The notes beneath the pieces are model-generated. The model was not told the DNA's origin. It was given only the letters and a program-made list of their open reading frames with translations, and searched no databases. Positions 42,483 through 50,824 of a stretch of DNA of 64,000 nt are shown here, one piece after another. Source of the DNA: an uncultured Sphaerochaeta sp. (GTDB taxonomy: Bacteria; Spirochaetota; Spirochaetia; Sphaerochaetales; Sphaerochaetaceae). The first letter of the stretch is position 1, and each line of letters begins with the position of its first letter. Location: the NCBI RefSeq assembly GCF_963666015.1, contig NZ_OY762555.1, forward strand, positions 1,302,001-1,366,000, given 5' to 3'. The translations under genes were made by a program, and so were the position numbers.

Positions 42483-43484
42483 CTACTCCCTTGTATATCG
42501 CTCGATAAAGCTGTAAGGCGATGGTCTTCCAACGAAACTGACTTCGTTCAGCCGTTTCATCTGATCTTCACTCAACGACCAGGACAGTGAGTCAATATTC
42601 TCCTTGAGCTGACTGACAGTGCGAGCTCCTATGAGGGGGATAATACCTGCTGGGTTCTGCCTCACCCAGTTGATACTTACCTGTGAAACACTGTGCCCTA
42701 CTTCCTCAGCAATCTCATGCAAGACCTCAATGATGTCATAGGCTTGGTCACTTCCCCGTTGTTCAGCTTGGTCGTCCCACCGGTCCTTCCTGCCTGCGCG
42801 GCTATTTTGCGGGATATTCTTTCCTCTTCGGTATTTTCCACTGAGCCAACCCCCGGCCAAAGGGGACCAGGCAAGCATGCCCACCCCTTCTCTCTTACAC
42901 AGCGGAATGAGTTCCCACTCAGGACTTCGCACAAGGAGGCTGTACTCCAACTGAAGGCTGACAAAAGCTTCCTTGTGGGTATACCGGGCAATCATAAGGT
43001 TTTTCATCAGATCAGATGGTGTGTAGTTGGAGGCACCAAGATACCGTACCTTGCCCTCTGAGATGAGATCATCCAGCGTTCTTAAGGTCTCCTCGAAGGG
43101 GGTCCTTTTATCAAAACAGTGAATCTGCAGCAAATCAATATATTCGGTATTGAGACGTTTAAGGCTGGACTCCACACTGTGCAGAATGTGCTTTCGGCTT
43201 GCCCCGGTATTATTGACATCCTCACCCGTTGGAAAGAACACCTTGGTGCCTACGATTAAATCATCCCTGCGGGAACCAATATCCTTGATCCAGGACCCCA
43301 GAATCCTCTCCGAATCTCCATTGTTGTAGGAGTCAGCAGTATCGAGGTAATTTCCCCCTGCTTGGGTGTACTCCTCAAGAAGAACTTTGGAATCCTTTTC
43401 ATCTATATTCCAACCAAAGGTCTGCGTACCAAAAGCAATGGCACTCATACGCAACCCCGTATTCCCAAAATAGCGATATTCCAT
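42483..43484 (-). CDS. Aldo/keto reductase
   Basis: A 333-residue aldo/keto reductase of the shaker-beta/YghZ-like group. The catalytic tetrad can be seen: Asp in YLDTADSY with the Tyr, Lys in IVGTKVFF and His in LLQIHCFD. NADPH site at the C-terminus (IPLIGARTVSQLKEN). It would reduce or oxidise a sugar carbonyl. GGAGG precedes the ATG. It lies 2-3 bases from both neighbours, so it is part of the operon. Confidence 0.9.
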   Translation of the reverse strand: MEYRYFGNTGLRMSAIAFGTQTFGWNIDEKDSKVLLEEYTQAGGNYLDTADSYNNGDSERILGSWIKDIGSRRDDLIVGTKVFFPTGEDVNNTGASRKHILHSVESSLKRLNTEYIDLLQIHCFDKRTPFEETLRTLDDLISEGKVRYLGASNYTPSDLMKNLMIARYTHKEAFVSLQLEYSLLVRSPEWELIPLCKREGVGMLAWSPLAGGWLSGKYRRGKNIPQNSRAGRKDRWDDQAEQRGSDQAYDIIEVLHEIAEEVGHSVSQVSINWVRQNPAGIIPLIGARTVSQLKENIDSLSWSLSEDQMKRLNEVSFVGRPSPYSFIERYTRE

Positions 43485-43486
43485 AC

Positions 43487-43876
43487 CTACCTCCGCAACA
43501 ACAAGGAGCGCATATCCTCATCCTCTACTACGTACCAATTCCGTGAGAAGCACTGGGGTGGATGGATGTCATCAGAATCTGGAGCTGAAAAGATCTCATG
43601 ATACATATAAGGCTTCCAAAGCGAGAGAACATGGTGATGGACTTCTCCTGCATGAGCGTACCACTCTTCCCAGAAGAGATGATCTTGGTCTTCCTTTTCG
43701 GGAATTGCATTCACCACCAGATATCCATGGTTCTCTTTCACGATCCATGTATGTTTTCGGTACGGATTAACCTTCAGTTCATCGATACCAGGAAAAATAT
43801 CTTCCATTTTGAAGCCAAAACGTTGCATGGTCTCAGCAACTTCAGCATGTTGCAATTGTGACAGTAGCTCACTCAT
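43487..43876 (-). CDS. Unknown protein in the ribose-type operon
   Basis: A 129-residue soluble protein that I do not recognise. It is rich in aromatic residues and acidic stretches (KEDQDHLFWEEWYAHAG, HHHVLSLWKPYMYHEIF) with several His that could bind metal. No signal peptide or membrane segment. The ATG at 43876 has GGAG upstream and lies 2 bases after the stop of the FGGY kinase. Tight spacing on both sides suggests a role in the same pathway. Confidence 0.7.
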   Translation of the reverse strand: MSELLSQLQHAEVAETMQRFGFKMEDIFPGIDELKVNPYRKHTWIVKENHGYLVVNAIPEKEDQDHLFWEEWYAHAGEVHHHVLSLWKPYMYHEIFSAPDSDDIHPPQCFSRNWYVVEDEDMRSLLLRR

Positions 43877-43878
43877 AC

Positions 43879-45417
43879 TCAACTCTCCTTTGTATTGGTA
43901 AATTGGTCGAGGTTCTGGTAGAAATCAACCAAACTTGTGTACGCTTGTTCATAGAGGGGAAGGTAACGATCGTAAAATTCCACATTTGCTTCGTTTGGAA
44001 GAATACGTCTCTCATAGTGAAGCAGATCCTTCACAACATCAGCACTCTCGTACATCCCGATGCCCAAGCCCCCGATAACTGCCGCACCAAAGTTCTTGCT
44101 GTCCTTGAGATGGTTATGGGAGACGACAGGAATATTGAAGGCATCGGCAATAATATGCTTGTTGATGTCACTATTTGCCTGGCCTCCGATCACCACCAAT
44201 TCCTTGGCTTTGTTGATCGGTTTGAGCGCTTCCCAGATTATCTTCAGATTCATTGCCACACCCTCGTAACATGCACGGAACATATCCGAGCGACGAGTAT
44301 TTCGTTTCAGTCCGATGAAAGCTCCTCGAGCCTGGGGATTCCAGTAGGGACTACGCTCACCCATCAGATAAGGAAGGAACAACAATCCATTTGCTCCAGG
44401 AGGTGATTGGGTTACCAACATTTCGATGAGATGCTGCGGATAACTGCGTTGAAGCTCAGATTGTGTAACCTCCTCCCTTGCCAGTTCGTCCTTGAGCCAA
44501 TCCAAGGAAGCACCAGCAGCCTGCATGGTCCCGCAAGGAGCAATCTGGTCAGGTTGGATAAACGACCAATTGAAGGTCCTCATCGCTGGCTCCCAATACG
44601 GTGTTGGCTTAACCATACCAATCCATGCTGATGACCCAAAATAGAGATATGCATCCTCCTCCGTTGTGCAGCCACCTCCCAAGGAAGCACAAATACCATC
44701 CCCTGCACCGATTACAACAGGAGTTCCTGGAAGCAGCCCTGTAGCAACAGATGCCTCCATTGTCACGTAGCCGGCTACCTGGGTAGAAGGAATTGCCTCA
44801 GGGAGAATCATTGGATTGAGACCGATTATGCTTGTCAGGGTACGAGACCATTGTCGCTTGGTAAGGTTGAAGAGGTTTGTTCCTGATGCATCGGAGTAGT
44901 CTGTTACAATTTCTCCGGTGAGCTTGAAAACAATGTAATCCTTCGCCTGAACAACTTTGGAGGTCTTTGCAAAAGCTTCTGGACGGTTATGCATGATCCA
45001 AAGCAGTTTGCTGAGCGTATATGATGCACTGATCTTATGCCCGGTTATATGGAAAAAAAGTTTTTCATCAATCTGACTGAGCAGCTGTTTTGACTCTTTA
45101 TCTGAGCGCATATCCGCCCAGATGATTGCATTGCCGATGGGGTCCCCTGCCTTATCAAGGCAGAGACAACCCATCATCTGACCACTGAAGGTAACCACGG
45201 CAATTGACTTCTCGTTGATACCCCGCATCACCTTCTTCGTGGACTCACAAACAGCACGCCACCAATCGCCAGGGTCCTGTTCAACTTTGTTACCCTCTCG
45301 ATAGATCACCCGATAGAGGGAAAGCCAGGAGCTAATGATATTTCCTTTTTCATCATACACTACCGCTTTATCTCCGGTTGTACCCAGATTGTGCGATAGG
45401 ATGAGTCTGTCATACAT
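43879..45417 (-). CDS. FGGY-family kinase B (xylulokinase-like) with an altered phosphate loop
   Basis: A 512-residue member of the FGGY family. It shares long stretches with the kinase encoded next to it (FSGQMMGCL, YSDASGTNLF, PPGANGLLFLPYLMGERSP), so the two are tandem duplicates. The phosphate loop reads SHNLGTTGDKA: the Asp found in the sister enzyme (HDLGTSGNKA) is Asn here. The catalytic-base segment VIGAGDG is intact. The ATG at 45417 has AAGGGG upstream. It may have a different substrate, lower activity or a paired role with the sister protein. Confidence 0.87.
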   Translation of the reverse strand: MYDRLILSHNLGTTGDKAVVYDEKGNIISSWLSLYRVIYREGNKVEQDPGDWWRAVCESTKKVMRGINEKSIAVVTFSGQMMGCLCLDKAGDPIGNAIIWADMRSDKESKQLLSQIDEKLFFHITGHKISASYTLSKLLWIMHNRPEAFAKTSKVVQAKDYIVFKLTGEIVTDYSDASGTNLFNLTKRQWSRTLTSIIGLNPMILPEAIPSTQVAGYVTMEASVATGLLPGTPVVIGAGDGICASLGGGCTTEEDAYLYFGSSAWIGMVKPTPYWEPAMRTFNWSFIQPDQIAPCGTMQAAGASLDWLKDELAREEVTQSELQRSYPQHLIEMLVTQSPPGANGLLFLPYLMGERSPYWNPQARGAFIGLKRNTRRSDMFRACYEGVAMNLKIIWEALKPINKAKELVVIGGQANSDINKHIIADAFNIPVVSHNHLKDSKNFGAAVIGGLGIGMYESADVVKDLLHYERRILPNEANVEFYDRYLPLYEQAYTSLVDFYQNLDQFTNTKES

Positions 45418-45440
45418 TGTTTGCCCCTTTCTCCCTTCCA

Positions 45441-46925
45441 TTACCGATTGAACCAAGGTTCAAGACTGCGATACAGGTCAGCAAAGGTTCCTGTCAACTC
45501 TTCATAGAATGCAGTGTTTTCCTTATTAGGCGTTACGACTTCCTTGATGGGGTTCATGACCTCAATCATGGAAAAGTCTTCATAGAGACCGCACCCCACT
45601 CCTCCCAGCAAGGCCGCTCCCATACTAGTTGCCTCTGTAAGGAACTGGGGTACAACAATCTCACAACCGAAGACATCAGAGAGAACCTGCCGAAGGAAGG
45701 TATTTAAGGCACCTCCACCTATGAACATCACTCGGCGGTCAGGAATCTCGGAAAGCATCCCTGCAAAGTTAAGCTTCTGGTTCATTGCCACGCCTTCAAG
45801 CAGGGCACGGCAGTGGTCAGGAAATGTCGTTGAGATATCCATACCCACAAATGCACCTTTTGCCTTGGTATTCCACCATGGTGACCGTTCCCCAAGGAGG
45901 TAGGGCAAGAAGGTAAGTCCATTGGCCCCTGGAACAGATTCCTGAGCCAGGTCATTGATGCTATCCAGTGTCTTCCCCTTGTCATTACCAAGGTAGGTCT
46001 TTGCAAACCACGAAAGAGATCCTCCTGCTGTCTGCATCGTTGCACACGGTTGGTACAATCCAGCTACTGGATGAGCCCAGGTAAACCCAATCTTTTCTGG
46101 ATCGGAGAGAGGCTGCTTGCTGGCAATCGAGACCCATGAGGAAGACCCCATGTACATGTAGGGTTTTCCAAACGATACAGATCCAGCACCGAGACTGGCA
46201 CAACCACCATCTCCAGCCCCGACTATGACAGCTGTTCCCTCTGGAATTCCTGTCTCCTTGCTTGCCCTTCGATGAACCTTTCCAATCTTTGTTGAGGAGG
46301 GATAGGCTTTTGGGAACAAGGAGGAAGGAACTCCCATTGCATCTAGGATTACCTGTGACCAATCCAGGGAAGCAAGATCAAATGCATTGGTTCCCGAGGC
46401 ATCGTTGTAATCGGTGGCATACTCTCCGGTAAGCAAAAAATTCATATAGTCTTTTGCTTGGAGTACCTTGTATGTTTTCTCATATACTTCGGGACGATGC
46501 TTCTTGATCCAGAGGAGCTTGGTTAGTGAATAAGACGCACTGGGTCGATGCCCGGTTATCTGATAAATCCGATCGAAACCAAGCGCTTGGATAAATTCCT
46601 GCTCCTCTTCCGTACTCCTCTGGTCGCAATACAGCAAGGCATTGTGCAGTGGCTTTCCTTCTCTATCCACAGGCAGACAACCCATCATCTGCCCGCTAAA
46701 GGAAACTGCCATAACATCCTTGGGGTTGATGGTTGAGAGCACTTCCCTGGAAGAAGAGCATACAGCATTCCACCAGATGGAAGGGTCTTGCTCAGCCCAA
46801 TTTGAGTTGAATACTTCCATATTGTAGGGTGTCACCCTACTCTCCACCAAGACTCCTCGCTCATCAAACAGAGTTGCTTTGTTGCCTGATGTCCCCAAGT
46901 CATGTGCCAAGACATATCGCTTCAT
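45441..46925 (-). CDS. FGGY-family kinase A (xylulokinase-like)
   Basis: A 494-residue carbohydrate kinase with all usual motifs: phosphate loop AHDLGTSGNKA, FSGQMMGCLP, the catalytic Asp in VGAGDGGCAS, the substrate segment LLGERSPWW and C-terminal FIGGGALNTFLRQVLSD. Likely phosphorylates a ketopentose such as xylulose or ribulose. AAGGGG precedes the ATG. It lies 12 bases after the permease gene and is followed by its diverged copy. Confidence 0.9.
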   Translation of the reverse strand: MKRYVLAHDLGTSGNKATLFDERGVLVESRVTPYNMEVFNSNWAEQDPSIWWNAVCSSSREVLSTINPKDVMAVSFSGQMMGCLPVDREGKPLHNALLYCDQRSTEEEQEFIQALGFDRIYQITGHRPSASYSLTKLLWIKKHRPEVYEKTYKVLQAKDYMNFLLTGEYATDYNDASGTNAFDLASLDWSQVILDAMGVPSSLFPKAYPSSTKIGKVHRRASKETGIPEGTAVIVGAGDGGCASLGAGSVSFGKPYMYMGSSSWVSIASKQPLSDPEKIGFTWAHPVAGLYQPCATMQTAGGSLSWFAKTYLGNDKGKTLDSINDLAQESVPGANGLTFLPYLLGERSPWWNTKAKGAFVGMDISTTFPDHCRALLEGVAMNQKLNFAGMLSEIPDRRVMFIGGGALNTFLRQVLSDVFGCEIVVPQFLTEATSMGAALLGGVGCGLYEDFSMIEVMNPIKEVVTPNKENTAFYEELTGTFADLYRSLEPWFNR

Positions 46926-46937
46926 TACCGTCCCCTT

Positions 46938-47891
46938 CTAGTTTTTTGTGGTCTTTCTAATCTGGTCGTACCAAACAGACGCTACGATCAGGACACCAAC
47001 GATTATCTGCAGGATGAAAGCATTGATGCCCAGCAAGTTGCCTCCATTCTGAATAAGGGAGATCAATAAAGCACCCAGAACGGTTCCGATGATGGTCCCA
47101 GAGCCTCCACTCAGACTTGCTCCACCAACAACAGCAGATGCGATTGCATCCATCTCATACCCTTGCCCAGCAGTAGGGATACCATTACCAAGACGGCTGG
47201 TCATCAGGATGCCGGCAATACCGCTCAGCAAACCACTCATGGCATATACACTCACGGTTACCTTTGCGGTATTGATTCCCGATAATCGTGCAGCTTCAAT
47301 ATTGCTTCCATAGGCAAAAATGTTCCGTCCAAAAATGGTCTTGGTAGTGATTACAAAGGTAACGAGAATGACCAGGAACCAAACAAAAAAGAGAGAGGGG
47401 AAGCCAAGAAACACCAACTGTGCGAAGCCAGTGAAGCTTTTTGGAAGCCCTGCAATCATGCGAGCATTGGAGAGCAACATAACAATACCACGTGCCGCCT
47501 GCATCATCCCCAAGGTGGCTATAAAGGGAGGCACCTTACCATAGTGGATGATCAACCCATTAAGGGTACCAAGGAGCATACAAACCAAGAGAGCTATTAG
47601 GATAGCGGGGAAAATGCCTATTCCTGCAACCAGAAGTTTCGCAACAACGATGCTGGCAACCCCTACTACGGAGCCAACAGACAGATCAATTCCTCCTGAG
47701 ATGATGACAAAGGTCATACCCAGAGCAATGATGCCGTTGACCGAGGTTTGGCGAACCAGATTCCTCAAATTATTGACAGTGAAGAAATTCTTCGTAGCGA
47801 ACGAAAGAATCACCATCAATACGATTACAATTACCAACAGGTTGCCTTCAGCGATCCTGAATTTATTATTTTTTTTCGATAACAGTTTCAT
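46938..47891 (-). CDS. Ribose-type ABC transporter permease (RbsC-like)
   Basis: A 317-residue inner-membrane permease of the BPD_transp_2 class. Typical stretches are GIIALGMTFVIISGGIDLSV, TLGMMQAARGIVMLL and GTIIGTVLGALLISLI. Eight or more hydrophobic helices are visible. The ATG at 47891 has AAGGAG upstream, 21 bases after the ATPase stop. It makes the pore of the importer with the RbsA-like ATPase and RbsB-like binding protein. Confidence 0.94.
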   Translation of the reverse strand: MKLLSKKNNKFRIAEGNLLVIVIVLMVILSFATKNFFTVNNLRNLVRQTSVNGIIALGMTFVIISGGIDLSVGSVVGVASIVVAKLLVAGIGIFPAILIALLVCMLLGTLNGLIIHYGKVPPFIATLGMMQAARGIVMLLSNARMIAGLPKSFTGFAQLVFLGFPSLFFVWFLVILVTFVITTKTIFGRNIFAYGSNIEAARLSGINTAKVTVSVYAMSGLLSGIAGILMTSRLGNGIPTAGQGYEMDAIASAVVGGASLSGGSGTIIGTVLGALLISLIQNGGNLLGINAFILQIIVGVLIVASVWYDQIRKTTKN

Positions 47892-47912
47892 CTCTATCTC
47901 CTTGCTTTCCAA

Positions 47913-49403
47913 TCACAAACCTGATGCGTATCTCAGCAAGGTTTCCTCGCTGAATGCTTCTCGTTCAACAATGTGTGGCATTGATCCTTCATGCAAAACC
48001 CCAATTCTATCGGCAAGCCCCATGACCTCAGGAAGGTACGAGGAAATCAAAATGACTGCATGCCCATCCTTCGTCAATTGCTCGATCAACTTATAGATCT
48101 CTTGTTTTGCCCCGACATCAATTCCTACTGTTGGTTCATCAAAAATGAACAGTTTGCTCTCGCAGCAGAGCCATTTTGCAATGATCACCTTCTGCTGGTT
48201 TCCCCCTGAGAGGTTCCCTACCAGCTGATGGATGGAAGGTGTCTTTACCTTCAATTGCTTTACATACTCTACTGAACGATCCCGCTCTCTCTTCCCCAAT
48301 ACGAAATTGAATTTTGAGATTGCTTTATAGGATGCCAGATTGATGTTGTGATTGATGGATTGGCTCAAGGCAAGGCCTTGGTGTTTCCGGTCCTCCGGCA
48401 ACAGTCCAATCCCCAGGGAGATGGCCTTTGAAGGATGCTTGATCACTTCCTTCTGCCCCTTGAAATAGATGGTACCACTCTCGATGGTATCTGCCCCGTA
48501 AATGGCCCTGACAACCTCGGTTCTTCCGGAACCCACAAGGCCGAACAATCCAAAGATTTCTCCTTGCTTCACAGAGAAGGAGATATTCTTCAGTGCTTTA
48601 CCACGATTCAGATCCTCAACCCGCAACAATTCATCCCCTTTGGGATAGTGTTCGATATTGTACATGTCAGAGAGTGAACGTCCGACCATGTAGGAAATCA
48701 ACTGGTCTTCATTTGTATCCTTGACAGGAACTGTCTTTACATGCTGCCCATCCTTGAGCACCGTCACGCGATCAGAGACGGTAAAGATTTCCTCCAGGCG
48801 GTGAGATATGTAAATAACCGAGATGCCGGAAGCTTTCAGCTTCTTGATGATCTCAAACAAAATTTCTACTTCTTCATTGCTCAACAAGGCAGTTGGTTCA
48901 TCAAAGATGACCAGCTTCGATTTCTTGTGAACAGTCTTTGCGATTGCAACCATCTCCTGCATTGCAGGAGAAAGCTCCGTGATACGGAGTCTGGGATCGA
49001 CATCCACATTCAAGGCTTTCAAGGTTTCTGCAGTCTTGGTATACACATGGTTCCAATCAATCATCCCGTTCTTCTTCCGGGGAAATTGTCCCATGAAGAA
49101 GTTCTCCCCAATAGAAAGGTCAGCAGCAAGTGTCAAATCCTGGTAAACGGCTGCCAAGCCCAAGCGGTCTGCTTCAATAACATTCGGTATGGTAACCTGC
49201 TTTCCATCCAGAGAAATCGTTCCCTCATCCTCTTGATAGACGCCCATGATAATCTTGATGATAGTGGATTTTCCCGCACCATTTTCCCCTACCAAGGCAT
49301 GTACCTCACCGGGGTAGATGGTTAAATCCACATTGTCGAGTGCCTTGACTCCAGGAAATTGCTTGGATATTCCCTTCAATTCCAAGAATGGTCTTGTCTC
49401 CAT
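47913..49403 (-). CDS. Ribose-type ABC transporter ATP-binding protein (RbsA-like)
   Basis: A 496-residue double ATPase. Domain 1: Walker A GENGAGKSTI, signature LSPAMQEMVAIAK, Walker B LVIFDEPTALL. Domain 2: P-loop region GLVGSGRTEVVRAI, full signature LSGGNQQKV and Walker B LFIFDEPTVGIDVG. This is the normal sugar-importer design. The ATG at 49403 has GGAGG 6 bases upstream. The preceding intergenic space carries a strong hairpin. Confidence 0.94.
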   Translation of the reverse strand: METRPFLELKGISKQFPGVKALDNVDLTIYPGEVHALVGENGAGKSTIIKIIMGVYQEDEGTISLDGKQVTIPNVIEADRLGLAAVYQDLTLAADLSIGENFFMGQFPRKKNGMIDWNHVYTKTAETLKALNVDVDPRLRITELSPAMQEMVAIAKTVHKKSKLVIFDEPTALLSNEEVEILFEIIKKLKASGISVIYISHRLEEIFTVSDRVTVLKDGQHVKTVPVKDTNEDQLISYMVGRSLSDMYNIEHYPKGDELLRVEDLNRGKALKNISFSVKQGEIFGLFGLVGSGRTEVVRAIYGADTIESGTIYFKGQKEVIKHPSKAISLGIGLLPEDRKHQGLALSQSINHNINLASYKAISKFNFVLGKRERDRSVEYVKQLKVKTPSIHQLVGNLSGGNQQKVIIAKWLCCESKLFIFDEPTVGIDVGAKQEIYKLIEQLTKDGHAVILISSYLPEVMGLADRIGVLHEGSMPHIVEREAFSEETLLRYASGL

Positions 49404-49436
49404 TCCGGACCTCCTTCCTTTTATACAGCTAAACAT

Positions 49437-49471
49437 GTCTCCAGCTCCTCCTATCGAGAGGAGCCAGAGAC
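49437..49471 (-). terminator. Strong hairpin between the RbsB-like and RbsA-like genes
   Basis: Fourteen-bp stem (arms 49437-49450 and 49458-49471, two G-T pairs on the minus strand) around a 7-base loop. No T tract follows, so it probably protects the binding-protein mRNA or gives partial termination. Confidence 0.7.
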
Positions 49472-49489
49472 TTCAGTTCAGAGAAACGA

Positions 49490-50503
49490 TCAATACTTTT
49501 TCATTGTGAATGGATCGAGAATACCCTGTGCTTCTGGATCATTGACATTGTGCTTCTCAACAACGACTACACCAGTGTCGACATATTCAGGAAGGGTTGC
49601 ACATTCAATAGCCTTTACTGCTGAATCAACGCCCTTGTAACCCATGCCGTACGGATCCTGGACCATGATTGCCTTGATAGCTCCACTCTTGATTGCTGCA
49701 ACTTCTTCTGGGTCGGAGTCGTATGCAGTTACCATGATCTTGTTGTGCAGACCCTGCTCTGAGATTGCACGGGAGACACCGTCAGCAGAGTGGTTGTTGT
49801 CTGCGAAGATACCGATCAGGTCACTACCATAGGTGGTGATCAAGTCCTCAGTGGTGGAGAGAGCCTTGATGATGTCATTGTCGACATATCTGGTGGGGAT
49901 CAACTCAATGCTGGGGATCAATTCCTTGATACGGGTGATGAATCCATTGTCACGGTCAGTCAATACCTGGACGCCAGCCATTGCACTTACCACAGCAACT
50001 TTCTTACCAGCGGTGGAGATGTTGTTCTTCTTCAGATACTCAACCATCTTCTCTGCGGCAAGAGAACCACCAAGGGTGTTATCGGTAGCCAAGAAGGTAT
50101 GCACCTTGTCGGTGTTTACCCTATTGTCGACGGTAACAATCTTGATTCCTTTGTCATAGGCCATCTCAAGAGCTGGCACAGAAGCGTCAGAACTTGTGGA
50201 CGAAATGACAATACCATCGGGATTCGTCGAGATAACGTTCTCGAGGATTGCAATCTGCTGGTCGATATCTGACTCAGAGGGTGGGCCGTAGGTCGTTACG
50301 TTGACCAAATCGGGATTCTCAAACTCATAGTTGAGAGCACCAACGAGCAAGTACTGCCAGAAATCAGAGTCAGTAGCCTTGATGATTACTGCGATCTCAT
50401 AAGGTTTTTCACCCTTTGGACCATCTGCTTCTTTTGCACCTTGTGCAAACAAACCGGACATTACGATTGTGACCAAAAGTATGGCACATAGCACTTTCTT
50501 CAT
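49490..50503 (-). CDS. Ribose-type sugar-binding protein (RbsB-like)
   Basis: A 337-residue periplasmic binding protein of the LacI-like type 1 fold. The signal peptide runs to about residue 21 (SGLFAQGAKE), without a lipobox Cys. Typical segments: AVIIKATDSDFWQYLL, NPDGIVISSTSSDAS, GIKIVTVDNRV and YGMGYKGVDSAVKA. Binds a pentose or related monosaccharide and delivers it to the ABC importer. GGAGG precedes the ATG. First gene of a minus-strand operon reaching 40127. Confidence 0.93.
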   Translation of the reverse strand: MKKVLCAILLVTIVMSGLFAQGAKEADGPKGEKPYEIAVIIKATDSDFWQYLLVGALNYEFENPDLVNVTTYGPPSESDIDQQIAILENVISTNPDGIVISSTSSDASVPALEMAYDKGIKIVTVDNRVNTDKVHTFLATDNTLGGSLAAEKMVEYLKKNNISTAGKKVAVVSAMAGVQVLTDRDNGFITRIKELIPSIELIPTRYVDNDIIKALSTTEDLITTYGSDLIGIFADNNHSADGVSRAISEQGLHNKIMVTAYDSDPEEVAAIKSGAIKAIMVQDPYGMGYKGVDSAVKAIECATLPEYVDTGVVVVEKHNVNDPEAQGILDPFTMKKY

Positions 50504-50546
50504 TTTTTTTCCTCCTAATGTTGAAAAAAACTGTTATAAAATACAG

Positions 50547-50562
50547 TGCATAAATTGTGCCA
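50547..50562 (-). promoter_or_regulatory. Candidate sigma-54 (-24/-12) promoter of the ribose-type operon
   Basis: On the minus strand TGGCAC (50562-50557) and ATGCA (50551-50547) give GG-N10-GC spacing, against the consensus TGGCACG-N4-TTGCW. The predicted start is about 33 bases before the ATG at 50503. A weaker sigma-70 reading (TTGGCA with TATAAC) is possible but its spacer would be 19. Confidence 0.6.
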
Positions 50563-50824
50563 ATTATCATGATTTTGTTCACATAATGTATTTATATTTA
50601 TATATAATAGTGTTTTATAAATTTCATGAGAAAATATATAATCACTATAAGACGAGGTATCAAGATATATATACATCGTAAGTATGTACATATTTTGAAC
50701 ATGTATTAGACAGACTGTACACTTTGGACACAGAGAGGCGTCCACTTCGGACACACCTAGAGAGAAGAATTATGTCCAATTCTTCAGCATTATACATGTC
50801 AGTAGGTTTTCTTAATAAAATTGT
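50563..50824. other. AT-rich upstream region of the ribose-type operon
   Basis: About 260 bases, very AT-rich from 50563 to 50700, with room for activator sites upstream of the sigma-54-like element. It contains a pair of direct repeats at 50717-50754. No convincing gene, RNA or terminator is seen. Confidence 0.55.
50717..50754. repeat. Pair of 15-bp direct repeats, 23-bp period
   Basis: GTACACTTTGGACAC (50717-50731) and GTCCACTTCGGACAC (50740-50754) agree at 13 of 15 bases and are two helical turns apart. Each is also partly palindromic (GTCC/GGAC). They lie about 160 bases upstream of the sigma-54-like promoter and could be activator sites; remains of an insertion-sequence end are an alternative. 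Confidence 0.5.

Noticed and set aside
50469..50681. A 70-codon open frame in the AT-rich upstream region of the ribose-type operon
   Set aside because: Low-complexity Tyr/Ile/Lys-rich translation, no ribosome site, overlaps the start of the binding-protein gene on the other strand.
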